DNA of 64,000 nucleotides from Myxococcus hansupus (GCF_000280925.3 NZ_CP012109.1:6158501-6222500); one strand, 5' to 3'; positions 37,918 to 46,707 are shown, counted from the stretch's first letter. The notes: a model not told the origin generated them from the sequence alone. Numbers and translations: made by a program.

Positions 37918-39471
37918 ATGGCCACGAACCGCTCTTCCGCCGCCGCTCAGCCCGCCCTGGGCGAGCAACAGCCCCTCGTCACGTCCGAGGAGCAGGCTCC
38001 CGCCGCCGCGCCGGCGAAGCCCGCCACGCACGACACGGTGCCGCCTCCGGCCCTGCTCGACTTCATGATGAAGGACTGGAAGCCGCGCTCGAAGAAGCTT
38101 CCGCCCAAAATCAAGAACGCGGAGTCCTTCAAGGCCCGCCGCCGCGCGCTCTCCAAGCTGTTCCCTGGCGAGACGCTCGTCATCCCCAGCGGCCACGAGA
38201 AGGTGCGCGCCAACGACACCAACTTCCGCTTCCGGCCGGGCAGCGACTTCTACTACCTCACCGGCAACATGGAGCCGGACTGCGTCATCGTGCTCCAGCC
38301 CAAGGAGAAGGGCGGCCACACCGACGTCCTCTTCGTGGAGCCCAACCCGGGCCGCACCGACGCCACGTTCTTCACCGACCGCGTGAAGGGTGAGCTGTGG
38401 GAAGGCCCGCGGCTGGGCGTGAAGGAGAGCCAGGCCCGCTATGGCGTGGACCAGGCGCGCGGCCTCAACGAGTTGCCGGACTTCCTCGCCAGCCTCGGCG
38501 GCGAGTCGAGCCCGTCCACCCGCGTGCTGCGCGGCCTGTCCCCCAAGGTGGACGGCGCCGTGAAGGAGCCCGCGGAGAAGGACAAGGAGAAGCAGTTGGC
38601 CCAGGCGCTGTCGGAGATGCGCCTGCTCAAGGACGCGCAGGAGCTGAAGGAGCTGCAGACGTCCATCGACTCCACGCAGCGCGGCTTCGAGGACGTCATC
38701 CGCGGCCTGAAGACGGCGAAGACGGAGCGCTACGTGGAGGGCATCTTCAACCTCCGCGCCCGCGTGGAAGGCAACGACGTGGGCTACCGCACCATCGCCG
38801 CGGCGGGCTCGCACGCGTGCGTGCTGCACTGGCACCACAACGACGGGCCGCTGGTCCCCGGCGACTTGCTGCTGCTGGACGCGGGCGTGGAGGGCCAGAC
38901 GCTCTACACCGCGGACATCACCCGCACCCTGCCCATCACCGGCAAGTTCACGTCGGAGCAGCGCGAAATCTACGAGCTGGTGCTGAAGGCGCAGGACGCG
39001 GCCTTCGCGCAGGTGAAGCCGGGCAACGACTTCATGGAGCCCAACCGCGCCGCCATGCGCGTGCTCGCCGAGGGCCTGGAGTCCCTGGGCATCCTCGACA
39101 GCGCCGAGGAGGCGCTCAAGGACGAGCACCAGTTCTACAAGCGCTACTCGCTCCACAACGTCAGCCACATGCTGGGCCTGGACGTGCATGACTGCGCCCA
39201 GGCGCGGCAGGAGGCCTACAAGTACGGGAAGCTCCAGGCCGGCATGGTGCTGACGGTGGAGCCGGGCCTGTACTTCCAGACGGACGACCTCACCGTGCCC
39301 AAGCGCTACCGCGGCATCGGCGTGCGCATCGAGGACGACGTCGTCGTCACCGCGCGCGGCTGCAAGGTCCTCTCCGCCGACATCCCCCGCGCCACCAAGG
39401 ACGTGGAGTCCTGGATGAAGGGCCTGTGGGCGGAGGACAAGGCCGGCAAGAAGAAGAAAAAGAAGAAGTAG
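37918..39471 (+). CDS. Xaa-Pro aminopeptidase (M24B, aminopeptidase P type)
   Basis: 517 residues from ATG at 37918. The N-terminal domain (NFRFRPGSDFYYLTGNMEPD) and the pita-bread domain are present. Metal ligands appear in LLLLDAGVEGQTLYTADITR (two Asp), LHNVSHMLGLDVHD (His), VLTVEPGLYFQ (Glu) and GVRIEDDVVV (Glu). It removes N-terminal residues before proline. The C-terminus ends in a run of seven lysines (GKKKKKKK), odd for the family. It converges on the DUF2914 gene with a 7-bp gap. Confidence 0.92.
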   Translation: MATNRSSAAAQPALGEQQPLVTSEEQAPAAAPAKPATHDTVPPPALLDFMMKDWKPRSKKLPPKIKNAESFKARRRALSKLFPGETLVIPSGHEKVRANDTNFRFRPGSDFYYLTGNMEPDCVIVLQPKEKGGHTDVLFVEPNPGRTDATFFTDRVKGELWEGPRLGVKESQARYGVDQARGLNELPDFLASLGGESSPSTRVLRGLSPKVDGAVKEPAEKDKEKQLAQALSEMRLLKDAQELKELQTSIDSTQRGFEDVIRGLKTAKTERYVEGIFNLRARVEGNDVGYRTIAAAGSHACVLHWHHNDGPLVPGDLLLLDAGVEGQTLYTADITRTLPITGKFTSEQREIYELVLKAQDAAFAQVKPGNDFMEPNRAAMRVLAEGLESLGILDSAEEALKDEHQFYKRYSLHNVSHMLGLDVHDCAQARQEAYKYGKLQAGMVLTVEPGLYFQTDDLTVPKRYRGIGVRIEDDVVVTARGCKVLSADIPRATKDVESWMKGLWAEDKAGKKKKKKK

Positions 39472-39478
39472 GACGGGC

Positions 39479-40870
39479 CTACTTCGCCTTTGGCGTGGTG
39501 GCGGGCTTCACGCTCGCCGCCGCCCGCTCCTGCCACTCCGCCAGCGGCAGGGGCTTCACGTCCTTGAGCGTGGACACGTCGACGTCGAACGTGCGCGGCG
39601 TCGAGCTCGGGTCCGACCCGGCGGTGAAGCTCAGCCGGTGGATTTCGTGCCCGTCCTCCGTCTCCAGCACCACGCGCCACTTGCCGGGCTTCAGGTTGGA
39701 CGTCGTCGCGTAGTAGCGGTAGCCGCCGTCCGTGCCGTTGCTGCTCACGTCGGCCACGAAGCCGTTGCCGTACGTCGTCCAGCCCTTCTGCGGGTCGTCG
39801 AAGTACCAGCGCACGCGGACCTTGTAGGCCTGGAAGTGCTTCGGCGCGAAGATGCGGAAGAAGTAGTAGGGCTTGTCCCCCTGCTGCATCAGGAAGTCCG
39901 GGTCGCCCCACGTCCACGGCTTGTACCAGGTGCGGGCGTCCACCGAGGACAGGTGGTAGATGCCCGGGCTCACCCGCTCCACCTGGTGGTAGATGCCCGC
40001 GAACTGCACCGACACCGGCAGCGGCGGAATCACGCCCACCACGTACAGCCCCAAGAGCGCCGCCTGCACGCCGAAGCCGGGGATGGCCACGTTGCGCAGC
40101 ACGTAGCGGCGGTCATCCGGGCGCCAGCGGGCAATGAGGCGCATCATCCCGAAGATGCTCGCCGAGCCCAGCGCGACGGCCAGCAGGAAGACCCAGAAGC
40201 CCATGCGCCCGAGCGCCACCGGGAGCAGGCAGACGAAGTACATCGTCACGCTCAGGCTGAGCAGCACCATGCGCATGACGGGGCCCAGCTTGCGGAACAC
40301 CGGCAGCTCGTTGGCCGCCAGCAGGGCGAAGATGCCTCCCACGAAGAGGTACGGCAGCGCGCCGGACGAGCTCTTGAAGAGCAGCAGCATGAACGCGCTG
40401 AGCAGGCTTCCGAAGAGGAAGTGGATGGCGTCCTCGCGCCAACGCCACACCTTCACGAGGAACTTCGGAGGCTCCACGCCGTCCGGGTAGCGCTGCTCCA
40501 TGAGGAGCAGGCCCGTGAGGACCAGCAGGTAGCCGAAGTTCTGCACCAGCGTCAGCGTGTCGTCGATGCGGCTGATGGTGATGACGTCGTAGAGAAAGCC
40601 TCCGAAGAAGAAGAGGGCCATCTCCCACTTCTCGTGACGGGCGCGGAACTGCTGCACCTTGTCCAGGAGGGTGGGCGTCTTCGCCGTGTCCACCAGGTCG
40701 TCCGGGTCCACCGTCACGCCGGGCGCATGGGCCGGCAGGACGGTGTCCGTCAGGGCGACGGCGGCGTTGGTATCAGCGACGGGGACGTTCGCATCGACAG
40801 CCGGGGTTGCGGGCACGTCGGCGGCTTCGTCCGGGTTCTGGGGAGCGTTGTGACGGTTGGCGGTGACCAC
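39479..40870 (-). CDS. DUF2914 membrane protein
   Basis: 463 residues; GTG start. An Ala/Pro/Asp-rich N-terminus (1-65) precedes about seven to eight predicted membrane helices (about 80-310), for example WEMALFFFGGFLYDVITI and MVLLSLSVTMYFVCLLPVAL. A C-terminal extracytoplasmic domain follows (YHLSSVDARTWYKPWTWGD, then YRYYATTSNLKPGKWRVVLE) matching DUF2914. Function of the family is unknown; the beta-rich C-terminal domain may bind ligand at the cell surface. Confidence 0.85.
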   Translation of the reverse strand: MVTANRHNAPQNPDEAADVPATPAVDANVPVADTNAAVALTDTVLPAHAPGVTVDPDDLVDTAKTPTLLDKVQQFRARHEKWEMALFFFGGFLYDVITISRIDDTLTLVQNFGYLLVLTGLLLMEQRYPDGVEPPKFLVKVWRWREDAIHFLFGSLLSAFMLLLFKSSSGALPYLFVGGIFALLAANELPVFRKLGPVMRMVLLSLSVTMYFVCLLPVALGRMGFWVFLLAVALGSASIFGMMRLIARWRPDDRRYVLRNVAIPGFGVQAALLGLYVVGVIPPLPVSVQFAGIYHQVERVSPGIYHLSSVDARTWYKPWTWGDPDFLMQQGDKPYYFFRIFAPKHFQAYKVRVRWYFDDPQKGWTTYGNGFVADVSSNGTDGGYRYYATTSNLKPGKWRVVLETEDGHEIHRLSFTAGSDPSSTPRTFDVDVSTLKDVKPLPLAEWQERAAASVKPATTPKAK

Positions 40871-40958
40871 GGGGGTTCCTCGGGGCAGCGGCCTCCCATC
40901 CTAGCCGCAGCGAGGGGAGTCGGTCTCCCCTCGCCCGTCATGCCCGAGGCCCCGTCCG

Positions 40959-41279
40959 CTAGGCCGGGCTCTTGCCCGCGACCAGGTCGGCCAGCTCCCC
41001 GCGCTCATGCAGCTCCATGAGGATGTCGGAGCCGCCGACGAACTGCCCGTTGATGAAAATCTGGGGAATGGTGGGCCAGTTGGTGAAGTCCTTGATGCCC
41101 TGGCGAATCTCCGGATCCGACAGCACGTCCACCGTGTGGACCTCCCCCAGGGGCTGCAACAACTGCAGGGCCCGCGCGGAGAAACCACACTGCGGGAACA
41201 AGGCATTGCCCTTCATGAAAAGGACAATCTTGTGCGACTGCGTCTCCTGCTCCAACCGGGCCTTGAGTTCAGGCGTCAT
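40959..41279 (-). CDS. grxD: Monothiol glutaredoxin Grx4/GrxD
   Basis: 106 residues. The active site CGFS starts at Cys31, with the family strings LFMKGNALFPQCGFS, NWPTIPQIFINGQFVGGSDI and ELHERGEL. CGFS glutaredoxins carry [2Fe-2S] clusters, often in complex with BolA. Its gene follows bolA by 15 bp, in the order yqgE-bolA-grxD, which strongly supports an Fe-S trafficking role. Confidence 0.96.
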   Translation of the reverse strand: MTPELKARLEQETQSHKIVLFMKGNALFPQCGFSARALQLLQPLGEVHTVDVLSDPEIRQGIKDFTNWPTIPQIFINGQFVGGSDILMELHERGELADLVAGKSPA

Positions 41280-41294
41280 GGGTACCGCTCCTTC

Positions 41295-41552
41295 TTAGCG
41301 TGTCCCGAGCTTCTTCCACTGCTCGGGAGAATAGGTTTTTAGCGCGAGCGCATGCAGCTCGCCGCTCTTCAGCCACTGCTGCAGGGGCGCGTACACGAGC
41401 TGGTGCTGTTGCACCATCGCTTTCCCCGCGAAGTCAGGGCTCACCACCCGGGCCTCGTAGTGGTCTCCCGTCCCGGTGTAGTCCCGCACGTCCACCTCGG
41501 AGCCCGGCAGGGCCTCCAGGATGCGGGCCCGGATGAATTCAGCGTCGAGCAT
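41295..41552 (-). CDS. bolA: BolA family protein
   Basis: 85 residues from ATG at 41552. Family strings: MLDAEFIRARILEALPG, DYTGTGDHYEARVVSPDFAG, VQQHQLVYAPL and LHALALKTYSPEQW. BolA proteins bind CGFS glutaredoxins through a shared [2Fe-2S] cluster, with the invariant His in the LHAL stretch. The ATG overlaps the yqgE stop by one base (TGATG). The longer frame to 41720 overlaps yqgE and is not family-like. Confidence 0.93.
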   Translation of the reverse strand: MLDAEFIRARILEALPGSEVDVRDYTGTGDHYEARVVSPDFAGKAMVQQHQLVYAPLQQWLKSGELHALALKTYSPEQWKKLGTR

Positions 41553-42097
41553 CAGTTCATTCCCCTTCCCATCACCAGCATGGCGGGGTCCACCCCCATG
41601 CTTCGCAACGTCGTATCCCACAGCTTCGAGGGCTCGAGCCCCAGCACCGACTCCGTCGTGGCCTCGGTGAAGAGCCAGGAGCCGGCGGCGATTTCGCTCT
41701 CGATTTGCTTGGGCCCCCACCCCGCATACCCCAGGCAGAAGCGCAGGCGTGGGTTCGGATTCGTCAGCAGGGGGCCCAGCGCGTCCAGCGTCACGCTCAG
41801 GAACAGGCCGGGAAGCACCGCGTGCTTCTCGCGCTGCTCCGGGTCATCGTGGAGGACGAAGCCCCGCTGGGGCTCCACCGGGCCGCCCAGGAACACGGGG
41901 TGCTCCTTGCGGCCCGCGGCGACGCTCAGGTTCTGCCCGCGCGCCAGCTCACCGAGCGTCAGCGGCGCGCTCCGGTTGATGACGAGCCCCATGGAGCCCG
42001 TCTCGCTGTGCTCGAGCATCAGGACGACCGAGCGGTAGAAATTCGGGTCGCCGAGCTGGGGCATGGCGACCAGCAAGCCGGGAGCGAGGTTCTTCAC
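41552..42097 (-). CDS. YqgE/AlgH family protein
   Basis: 181 residues. Motifs of the UPF0301 family are clear: APGLLVAMPQLGDPNFYRSV, VLMLEHSETGSMGLVINR, VFLGGPVEPQRGFVLHD and LGYAGWGPKQIESEIAAGSW. The molecular role is not settled. It opens the yqgE-bolA-grxD run, overlapping bolA by one base. Confidence 0.94.
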   Translation of the reverse strand: MKNLAPGLLVAMPQLGDPNFYRSVVLMLEHSETGSMGLVINRSAPLTLGELARGQNLSVAAGRKEHPVFLGGPVEPQRGFVLHDDPEQREKHAVLPGLFLSVTLDALGPLLTNPNPRLRFCLGYAGWGPKQIESEIAAGSWLFTEATTESVLGLEPSKLWDTTLRSMGVDPAMLVMGRGMN

Positions 42098-42149
42098 GCA
42101 AGGAGCATCAACCGTTCACGCGGATGGCGCAACCGGAACCCGCCCCGGC

Positions 42150-42168
42150 GGCCCCTGCCGGAGGGGCC
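42150..42168 (-). terminator. Hairpin after the single-domain response regulator
   Basis: GGCCCCT (42150-42156) pairs with AGGGGCC (42162-42168) across a 5-base loop. It begins one base beyond the minus-strand stop at 42170-42172. No T-tract follows, so Rho-independent action is uncertain. Confidence 0.45.
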
Positions 42169-42169
42169 G

Positions 42170-42634
42170 TCAGTGCCAGCTCGTGTGCCTGGACTGGAGC
42201 GCCTCGGCCAGCCGCTGGGGGTCCAGGGGCTTGCCGATGAAGAGGTCCGCGCCCAGGCCCTTGCACTTGCGCGCCATGGCCGCGTCGCTCATGGCGCTCA
42301 CGCCGATGAGCACGGACTGCGGGAAGCGCTCGCGCAGCCGGGACATGAGGGTGGCGCCGCTGCGGCCGGGCAGGAAGACGTCGACGATGGCCGCGTCCAT
42401 GCGCTTGTTGCGCACGGCGAACTCGGCCTCCTCGGCGCTGCCCACGGGCAAGGGCTCGTAGCCCCAGCCCGCCAGCATCTCGACGAGGATTTCGCGGTGG
42501 GAGGGGTCGTCCTCGACAACGAGCACCGCGCCGCGCGCGGGCTCCAACTTGAGCGTGTCCGCGCGCTGCTCCTCGCGCTCGCGGGTGTCGAGTTCGGTGG
42601 AGGTGGCAAGCTCTTCGCTGGTCGTGAGGGACAT
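42170..42634 (-). CDS. Single-domain response regulator
   Basis: 154 residues from ATG at 42634. After a 40-residue charged lead, a receiver domain shows VLVVEDDPSHREILVEML (acidic pair), DAAIVDVFLPGRSG (phospho-Asp), VLIGVSAMSD and FIGKPLDPQRLAEAL (Lys). No output domain is present, so it likely acts by protein contact. It lies 105 bp after the ABC permease; no histidine kinase is nearby. Confidence 0.88.
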   Translation of the reverse strand: MSLTTSEELATSTELDTREREEQRADTLKLEPARGAVLVVEDDPSHREILVEMLAGWGYEPLPVGSAEEAEFAVRNKRMDAAIVDVFLPGRSGATLMSRLRERFPQSVLIGVSAMSDAAMARKCKGLGADLFIGKPLDPQRLAEALQSRHTSWH

Positions 42635-42738
42635 GGCGTCACCGATGTGGGCAAAAGGTTTCCGTGTGAGGAGAACCCCTCCCTCAACGTTGGGAATTCC
42701 ACTTCGGAGCGGAGCCGACGGTCCGCTCACGCCGTCCG

Positions 42739-43551
42739 TCAGGCTGCCCTGCGAGGTGCCCCGGAAAGCGCCTGGGAGGCGAGCGAGGCGCCGAGCACCA
42801 GCAGCACGAGCAGGGCCCAGGCAGGCAGCACGACGCGGCCTCCGCCTTCGTAGATGAGGGCCGCGTAGCTGGTGCCCAGGTAGCGGCCCAGGGACATGGG
42901 CTCCATGCGGGCGATGCCGAAGAAGCTGACGGTGGACTCGGTGAGGATGGCGGCGGGCAGGCGGGAGAGGAACACCGCCAGGGCGAAGGGGCGCAGCGCG
43001 GGCCACAGGTGGACGCGCAGCAGGTGCAGTCCTCCGCCGCCGAGCGCCCGCGACGCCGCGACGTATTCCTGCGATTCGAGCGTCGCCAGGCGGTTGCGGA
43101 ACATGCGCGCGGGACCGGCCCAGCCGACCAGGGCGAGCGAGGCGACCATCAACCCGAACGGGCCCAGGCCCCCACCCTGCCCCGCGTCCGCGAGCGACTG
43201 GCCCGCGAGTTGGAGCACCATCACCACGAGCACGTCTGGGAGGGCGAACACGGCGTCCACGGCACGGAGCAGGGTCTGCTCGACGACGCCTCCGGAGAGC
43301 CGCGCCACCGCCGCGACGGTGAGGCCGATGAGCGTGGAGAGCGCGCCCGCCGCGAGGCCCACGGCGAGGGAGACCCAGAGGCCGCCGAAGGCCAGCTCGC
43401 ACACGGTGCGGTCCGGGCGCGTGGGGTCCATGCCCAGGGGGCACGTCTGGGCCAGGGCCTCTGGGAAGAGCCGCCCCGCGAGGAGGCTCAGCAGCCCGAG
43501 CCCGACGAGGAGCGCCAGTCCCACGCGAGCGCGCACCGGGACGCGGTTCAT
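42739..43551 (-). CDS. Peptide-type ABC transporter permease (DppC-like)
   Basis: 270 residues with about six membrane helices (LLVGLGLLSLLAGRLF, LVVMVLQLAGQSL, LPAWALLVLLVLGASLAS). The EAA-type loop reads [20 protein letters not shown]. It overlaps the DppB-like gene by 4 bases (ATGA). With the lipid-anchored binding protein at 45010 it would import peptides or similar solutes. No ATPase subunit is encoded in this cluster. Confidence 0.85.
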   Translation of the reverse strand: MNRVPVRARVGLALLVGLGLLSLLAGRLFPEALAQTCPLGMDPTRPDRTVCELAFGGLWVSLAVGLAAGALSTLIGLTVAAVARLSGGVVEQTLLRAVDAVFALPDVLVVMVLQLAGQSLADAGQGGGLGPFGLMVASLALVGWAGPARMFRNRLATLESQEYVAASRALGGGGLHLLRVHLWPALRPFALAVFLSRLPAAILTESTVSFFGIARMEPMSLGRYLGTSYAALIYEGGGRVVLPAWALLVLLVLGASLASQALSGAPRRAA

Positions 43552-44432
43552 GTGGTTGCCTCACGGGAGCGAGGGTCCACGGCGTAGCGCAGCACCTCCA
43601 CAGCGAGGCTCACGATGACGAGCAGCGTGGCGAAGGTGGTGGTGGCGACGACGACGACGGCCACCTGCTTGTTGAGCACGGCGAGGACGTAGAGCTGCCC
43701 GAAGTACGGCAGCCCGAGGACGCGCTCCGCCGCGAACGAGCCCGCGAGCAATGATGTGGCCACGGGCCCCACGGCGTCGAGCATCGCGGGCCACACGTTG
43801 GGCAGGACGTGACGGCGCAGCACGGTGGCGCGGGACAGGCCCTTGCCCAGCGCCGTGCGCACGTAGTCGCGAGACAACTCCGCCTCCAAGGAGTCCCCGA
43901 CCAGCGTGCCCAGGAAGATGCCGGGCCAGATGGACGTCACCAGCGCCGCGCACAGTTCCGGGAGCAGGTTGCCGCGCTCCACCACGGCGGGGGCCAGCAG
44001 CAACGCAGGGATGAAGACGGGGGTGCCGAACGCCACGGCGGGGACCACGTCGCCCATGGCGGACCAGCGGCCCTTGCGCCATCGGGTGCGCAGCAGCGCG
44101 AAGCCCAAGGCCCACGTCAGCGCGAGCGGCAGCGCCATCAAGCCCACGCCCACGCTGCCGGAGAGCTTCGTCAGCAGCTCATCACCGGTGATGCCCTGGG
44201 CGCTCGTGCCCAGGCGCTCGCCACGAAAGAGCTTCTCCCACGGGCGCAGAAAACCCAGGGGCTCGCCGATGCCCAGGTCGCGCCGATACGAGGCGGCGAG
44301 TTCACGCGACACCTGCCGTTTGGCATCCGTCTCGGTGGTGAGCGGCAAGGCGGCCATGAGGAAGTACGACGCGATGGCCACCACGGGCACCAGCACCACC
44401 TGCCGCACCAGCCGCTGAGCCACGGCCTTCAT
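43548..44432 (-). CDS. Peptide-type ABC transporter permease (DppB-like)
   Basis: 294 residues from ATG at 44432. Membrane helices include QVVLVPVVAIASYFLMAALP and GVGLMALPLALTWALGFALL. The cytoplasmic EAA loop DYVRTALGKGLSRATVLRRH is canonical. The start overlaps the repeat ORF stop by ATGA (44429-44432), and the end overlaps dppC by ATGA, so translation is coupled along the operon. Confidence 0.85.
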   Translation of the reverse strand: MKAVAQRLVRQVVLVPVVAIASYFLMAALPLTTETDAKRQVSRELAASYRRDLGIGEPLGFLRPWEKLFRGERLGTSAQGITGDELLTKLSGSVGVGLMALPLALTWALGFALLRTRWRKGRWSAMGDVVPAVAFGTPVFIPALLLAPAVVERGNLLPELCAALVTSIWPGIFLGTLVGDSLEAELSRDYVRTALGKGLSRATVLRRHVLPNVWPAMLDAVGPVATSLLAGSFAAERVLGLPYFGQLYVLAVLNKQVAVVVVATTTFATLLVIVSLAVEVLRYAVDPRSREATT

Positions 44433-45013
44433 GGCGCGCCCCAAGCAGGGACAGCGCGGGCACAATCGTGCTCAGTGCCGTTCGCTCGCCCAGTGCCTCC
44501 GCTGACGTCGACAGGGGCAGCGGCCGCCATGGAGAAGCCACGCACAGTAGCGCCCCGAAGCGCGGCCCCTCCGCGACTGTCCGCAGGTGCGGCGTACGCA
44601 GCGCCTACGACGAAGGGAATGCGCACGATACCGCCGCTACGAGAGGCCCCTCCGCGACTGTCGGCCGGTGCGGCGTACGCAGTGCTTACGACGAGGGGAC
44701 CACGCGTGGCACTGCCGCTGCGGGAGGCCCCTCCGCGACTGGCGGCAGGTGCGGCGCACGCAGTGCCTACGATGAAGGGAACACGCGTGGCACCGCCGCT
44801 GCGGGAGGCCCCTCCGCACATAGCGACAGGTGTCGCGTCTGCCGCGCATGCGATGAACGGAACACGCGTGGCACCGCCGCTGCGAGAGGCCCCTCCGCGA
44901 CTGTCGGCAGGTGCGGCGCACGCAGTGCCTACGACGAAGGGACCGAGCACCACGCAGCTCCTGCGCGCGCTGCCGCCGCCGAACAGAACGTCAGCACGGA
45001 AGCGGCCGCTCAC
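44429..45013 (-). CDS. ORF of five 27-residue repeats inside the ABC-transporter operon
   Basis: 194 residues if translated. It begins with GTG overlapping the binding-protein stop (GTGA, 45010-45013) and ends overlapping the DppB start (ATGA, 44429-44432), the coupling expected for a real operon gene. The body is five 27-residue units (GGASRSGGATRVPFI core, then CAAPADSR). Third positions are less GC-rich than in neighbours, and plus-strand frames are also open, so coding status is uncertain. No family is recognised, and no signal peptide or membrane helix is obvious. Confidence 0.45.
   Translation of the reverse strand: MSGRFRADVLFGGGSARRSCVVLGPFVVGTACAAPADSRGGASRSGGATRVPFIACAADATPVAMCGGASRSGGATRVPFIVGTACAAPAASRGGASRSGSATRGPLVVSTAYAAPADSRGGASRSGGIVRIPFVVGAAYAAPADSRGGAALRGATVRGFSMAAAAPVDVSGGTGRANGTEHDCARAVPAWGAP
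44540..44945. repeat. 81-bp tandem repeat, five copies
   Basis: The landmark GGCCCCTCCGC or its close variant begins at 44564, 44645, 44726, 44807 and 44888, an exact 81-bp period. Copies share GTGCGGCG-ACGCAG, CCTACGA-GAAGGGA and CGCGTGGCACCGCCGCTGCG. The central copy (44807-44887) is the most diverged. The period is a multiple of three, so the minus-strand frame stays open. Confidence 0.9.
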
Positions 45014-46707
45014 GGCGCCTCCTGTGCGACAGGCGAATCCATCGTCACACGCAGTGCTCGCAACGCGAGGAAGTTGAACGGGTCCACGTCCAACCCACGC
45101 AGCCGCTCATGCGCGCGGTAGTAACGGTCCGGGTGGTACAGAGGCGCAATCACCGCCTGTTCTCCCACCAGCACCTCCTGCGCCTCGACGTACCGCGCAC
45201 GGGCACTCACGTCGTCCGGAGCAGCATCCCCGGCCTCCAGCAGTCGCTCGAAGCGCGCCAGGGGCTCACCACCCGCCTGCGTCTCCCAGCCCGTCTGGTG
45301 GTTGCCCTCGCGCTCGAACAGCGTGAAGAACGTATTCGGGTGCGCGTAATCCGCCCCCAGCCGCCGCAGGTACAAGTCATACGTCCGAGGCCCCTGCGCC
45401 GAGCGCCGCGAAATCTCCGCCGAGAAATCCGAGCGCGCCTCCAACACCACCTTCACGCCCACCCGCGCGAGCTGCGCCGCCACCCGCTCCGCGATGGCCA
45501 CCTCGGGCACAAACCCATCTCCCGACCTGTAGACGAGCCGCAACGGACGACCCAACCCCGCCACACCCGCCAGCTCCGCCCGCGCCTGCTCCGGCGCGTA
45601 GTGCGGCAATCGCCCCGCCTCCTCCGCGTTCGCGGCCAGAGGAAGCTCCGGAGGCAACAGCACATGCGACGGCCGCGCCGCGGGCAGCAATCCCGCCACC
45701 AGCGCTTCACGGTCCAGCGCCCTCGACAGCGCGCGCCGAACCTCGGGCCTGTCCAACGGCGCCTTCTCCGTGTTGAACGCCAGGAAGTACGTGGACAGCA
45801 GCGGCTCGCGGCGCAAGTCCGCGGGCCGGTGGATGCGCAGCGCCGCGGCACTGTCCACGAAGACGAACTCCACCCGCCCCCGCTCGTACAGCGCCGGGCC
45901 AATCTCCGACTTCATCAGCGTGATGACGGGCGCGGGCACCTCGCCCGGCGCCAGCGGCGGAGGAAACGCCGAGCCCGGGTTGTACACGAGCCGCACCCGC
46001 TCCCCCGCCCGGTCCCACTGGTCGACGCGGTAGGGCCCCAGCGCCAACGGCCGCCCCTCGCGAGGACGGTCGAAGTAATCCCGCACCTCCTCGTCGGACT
46101 TCCCCTCCAGGTCCGCCGAGGGCGCCGGATAGAACAGGTACACGTTGGCCACACGGGCCAGGAAGTAGCTGCGAGGCCGCGCCAGCATGACGCGCAACGT
46201 GTGCGAGTCCACGGCCTCCACGCCCACGCGCTCCATCGCCGCGTGGACCTCCGCCTCGGGCGCGCCGCGCTCCTGGAGCGCCAGCACCTCCGACGCCCCG
46301 TCGATGTCCGCCATCTCCCCGCGCTCACGGCCCTGGAGCGCTCGGCGCCACCCCACGACGAAGTCGCGGGCCACGAGCGGCGCGCCGTTGGACCAGCGCA
46401 CATCCTGACGCAGGTGGAACGTATAGACGTCCCGCCCCCGCGCATCCGTGACGCGCTCCCACCGCTCCGCCAGCCCTGGCCCCACGGTGTGGTCCGGCTG
46501 CAACTGCGTGAGTCCGCGCTGGGTGGCCAGCATCACCGGGTAGTTCGCCCAGCTATCCGGATCCGAGTGGCTCCAATCCAGCGTGGCGGGCATGGACGGC
46601 ACCACGACCTTCACGCCGGGCTCGGGCTGGAAGCCGCACGGCCCGCACGAGGCGGCCACCACCGCCACCAGGTACCACCACCACCGGAGTCGAGCGCGCG
46701 GAGCCAC
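45010..46707 (-). CDS. ABC transporter substrate-binding lipoprotein (family 5, peptide type)
   Basis: 565 residues from GTG at 46707. Signal peptide WWWYLVAVVAASC ends in a lipobox, so it is a lipoprotein. The family-5 fold is shown by GLAERWERVTDARGRDVYTF, HLRQDVRWSNGAPLVARDFV and VRRALSRALDREALV. The frame is open to 46785, but that stretch contains a probable terminator of lon, so the later start was preferred. The ligand is probably an oligopeptide, by family. Confidence 0.88.
   Translation of the reverse strand: MAPRARLRWWWYLVAVVAASCGPCGFQPEPGVKVVVPSMPATLDWSHSDPDSWANYPVMLATQRGLTQLQPDHTVGPGLAERWERVTDARGRDVYTFHLRQDVRWSNGAPLVARDFVVGWRRALQGRERGEMADIDGASEVLALQERGAPEAEVHAAMERVGVEAVDSHTLRVMLARPRSYFLARVANVYLFYPAPSADLEGKSDEEVRDYFDRPREGRPLALGPYRVDQWDRAGERVRLVYNPGSAFPPPLAPGEVPAPVITLMKSEIGPALYERGRVEFVFVDSAAALRIHRPADLRREPLLSTYFLAFNTEKAPLDRPEVRRALSRALDREALVAGLLPAARPSHVLLPPELPLAANAEEAGRLPHYAPEQARAELAGVAGLGRPLRLVYRSGDGFVPEVAIAERVAAQLARVGVKVVLEARSDFSAEISRRSAQGPRTYDLYLRRLGADYAHPNTFFTLFEREGNHQTGWETQAGGEPLARFERLLEAGDAAPDDVSARARYVEAQEVLVGEQAVIAPLYHPDRYYRAHERLRGLDVDPFNFLALRALRVTMDSPVAQEAP

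Noticed and set aside
42635..43564. Upstream extension of the single-domain response regulator through the DppC gene
   Set aside because: The extension is an Arg/Pro-rich antisense-like frame overlapping the permease; the ATG at 42634 begins normal sequence.
44540..44945. CRISPR array
   Set aside because: The repeats are contiguous 81-bp units with no unique spacers, and no cas genes are present.
44468..45121. Plus-strand frame over the 81-bp repeats
   Set aside because: It extends into the antisense of the binding-protein gene and lacks operon context; the minus frame with 4-base overlaps is the better candidate.
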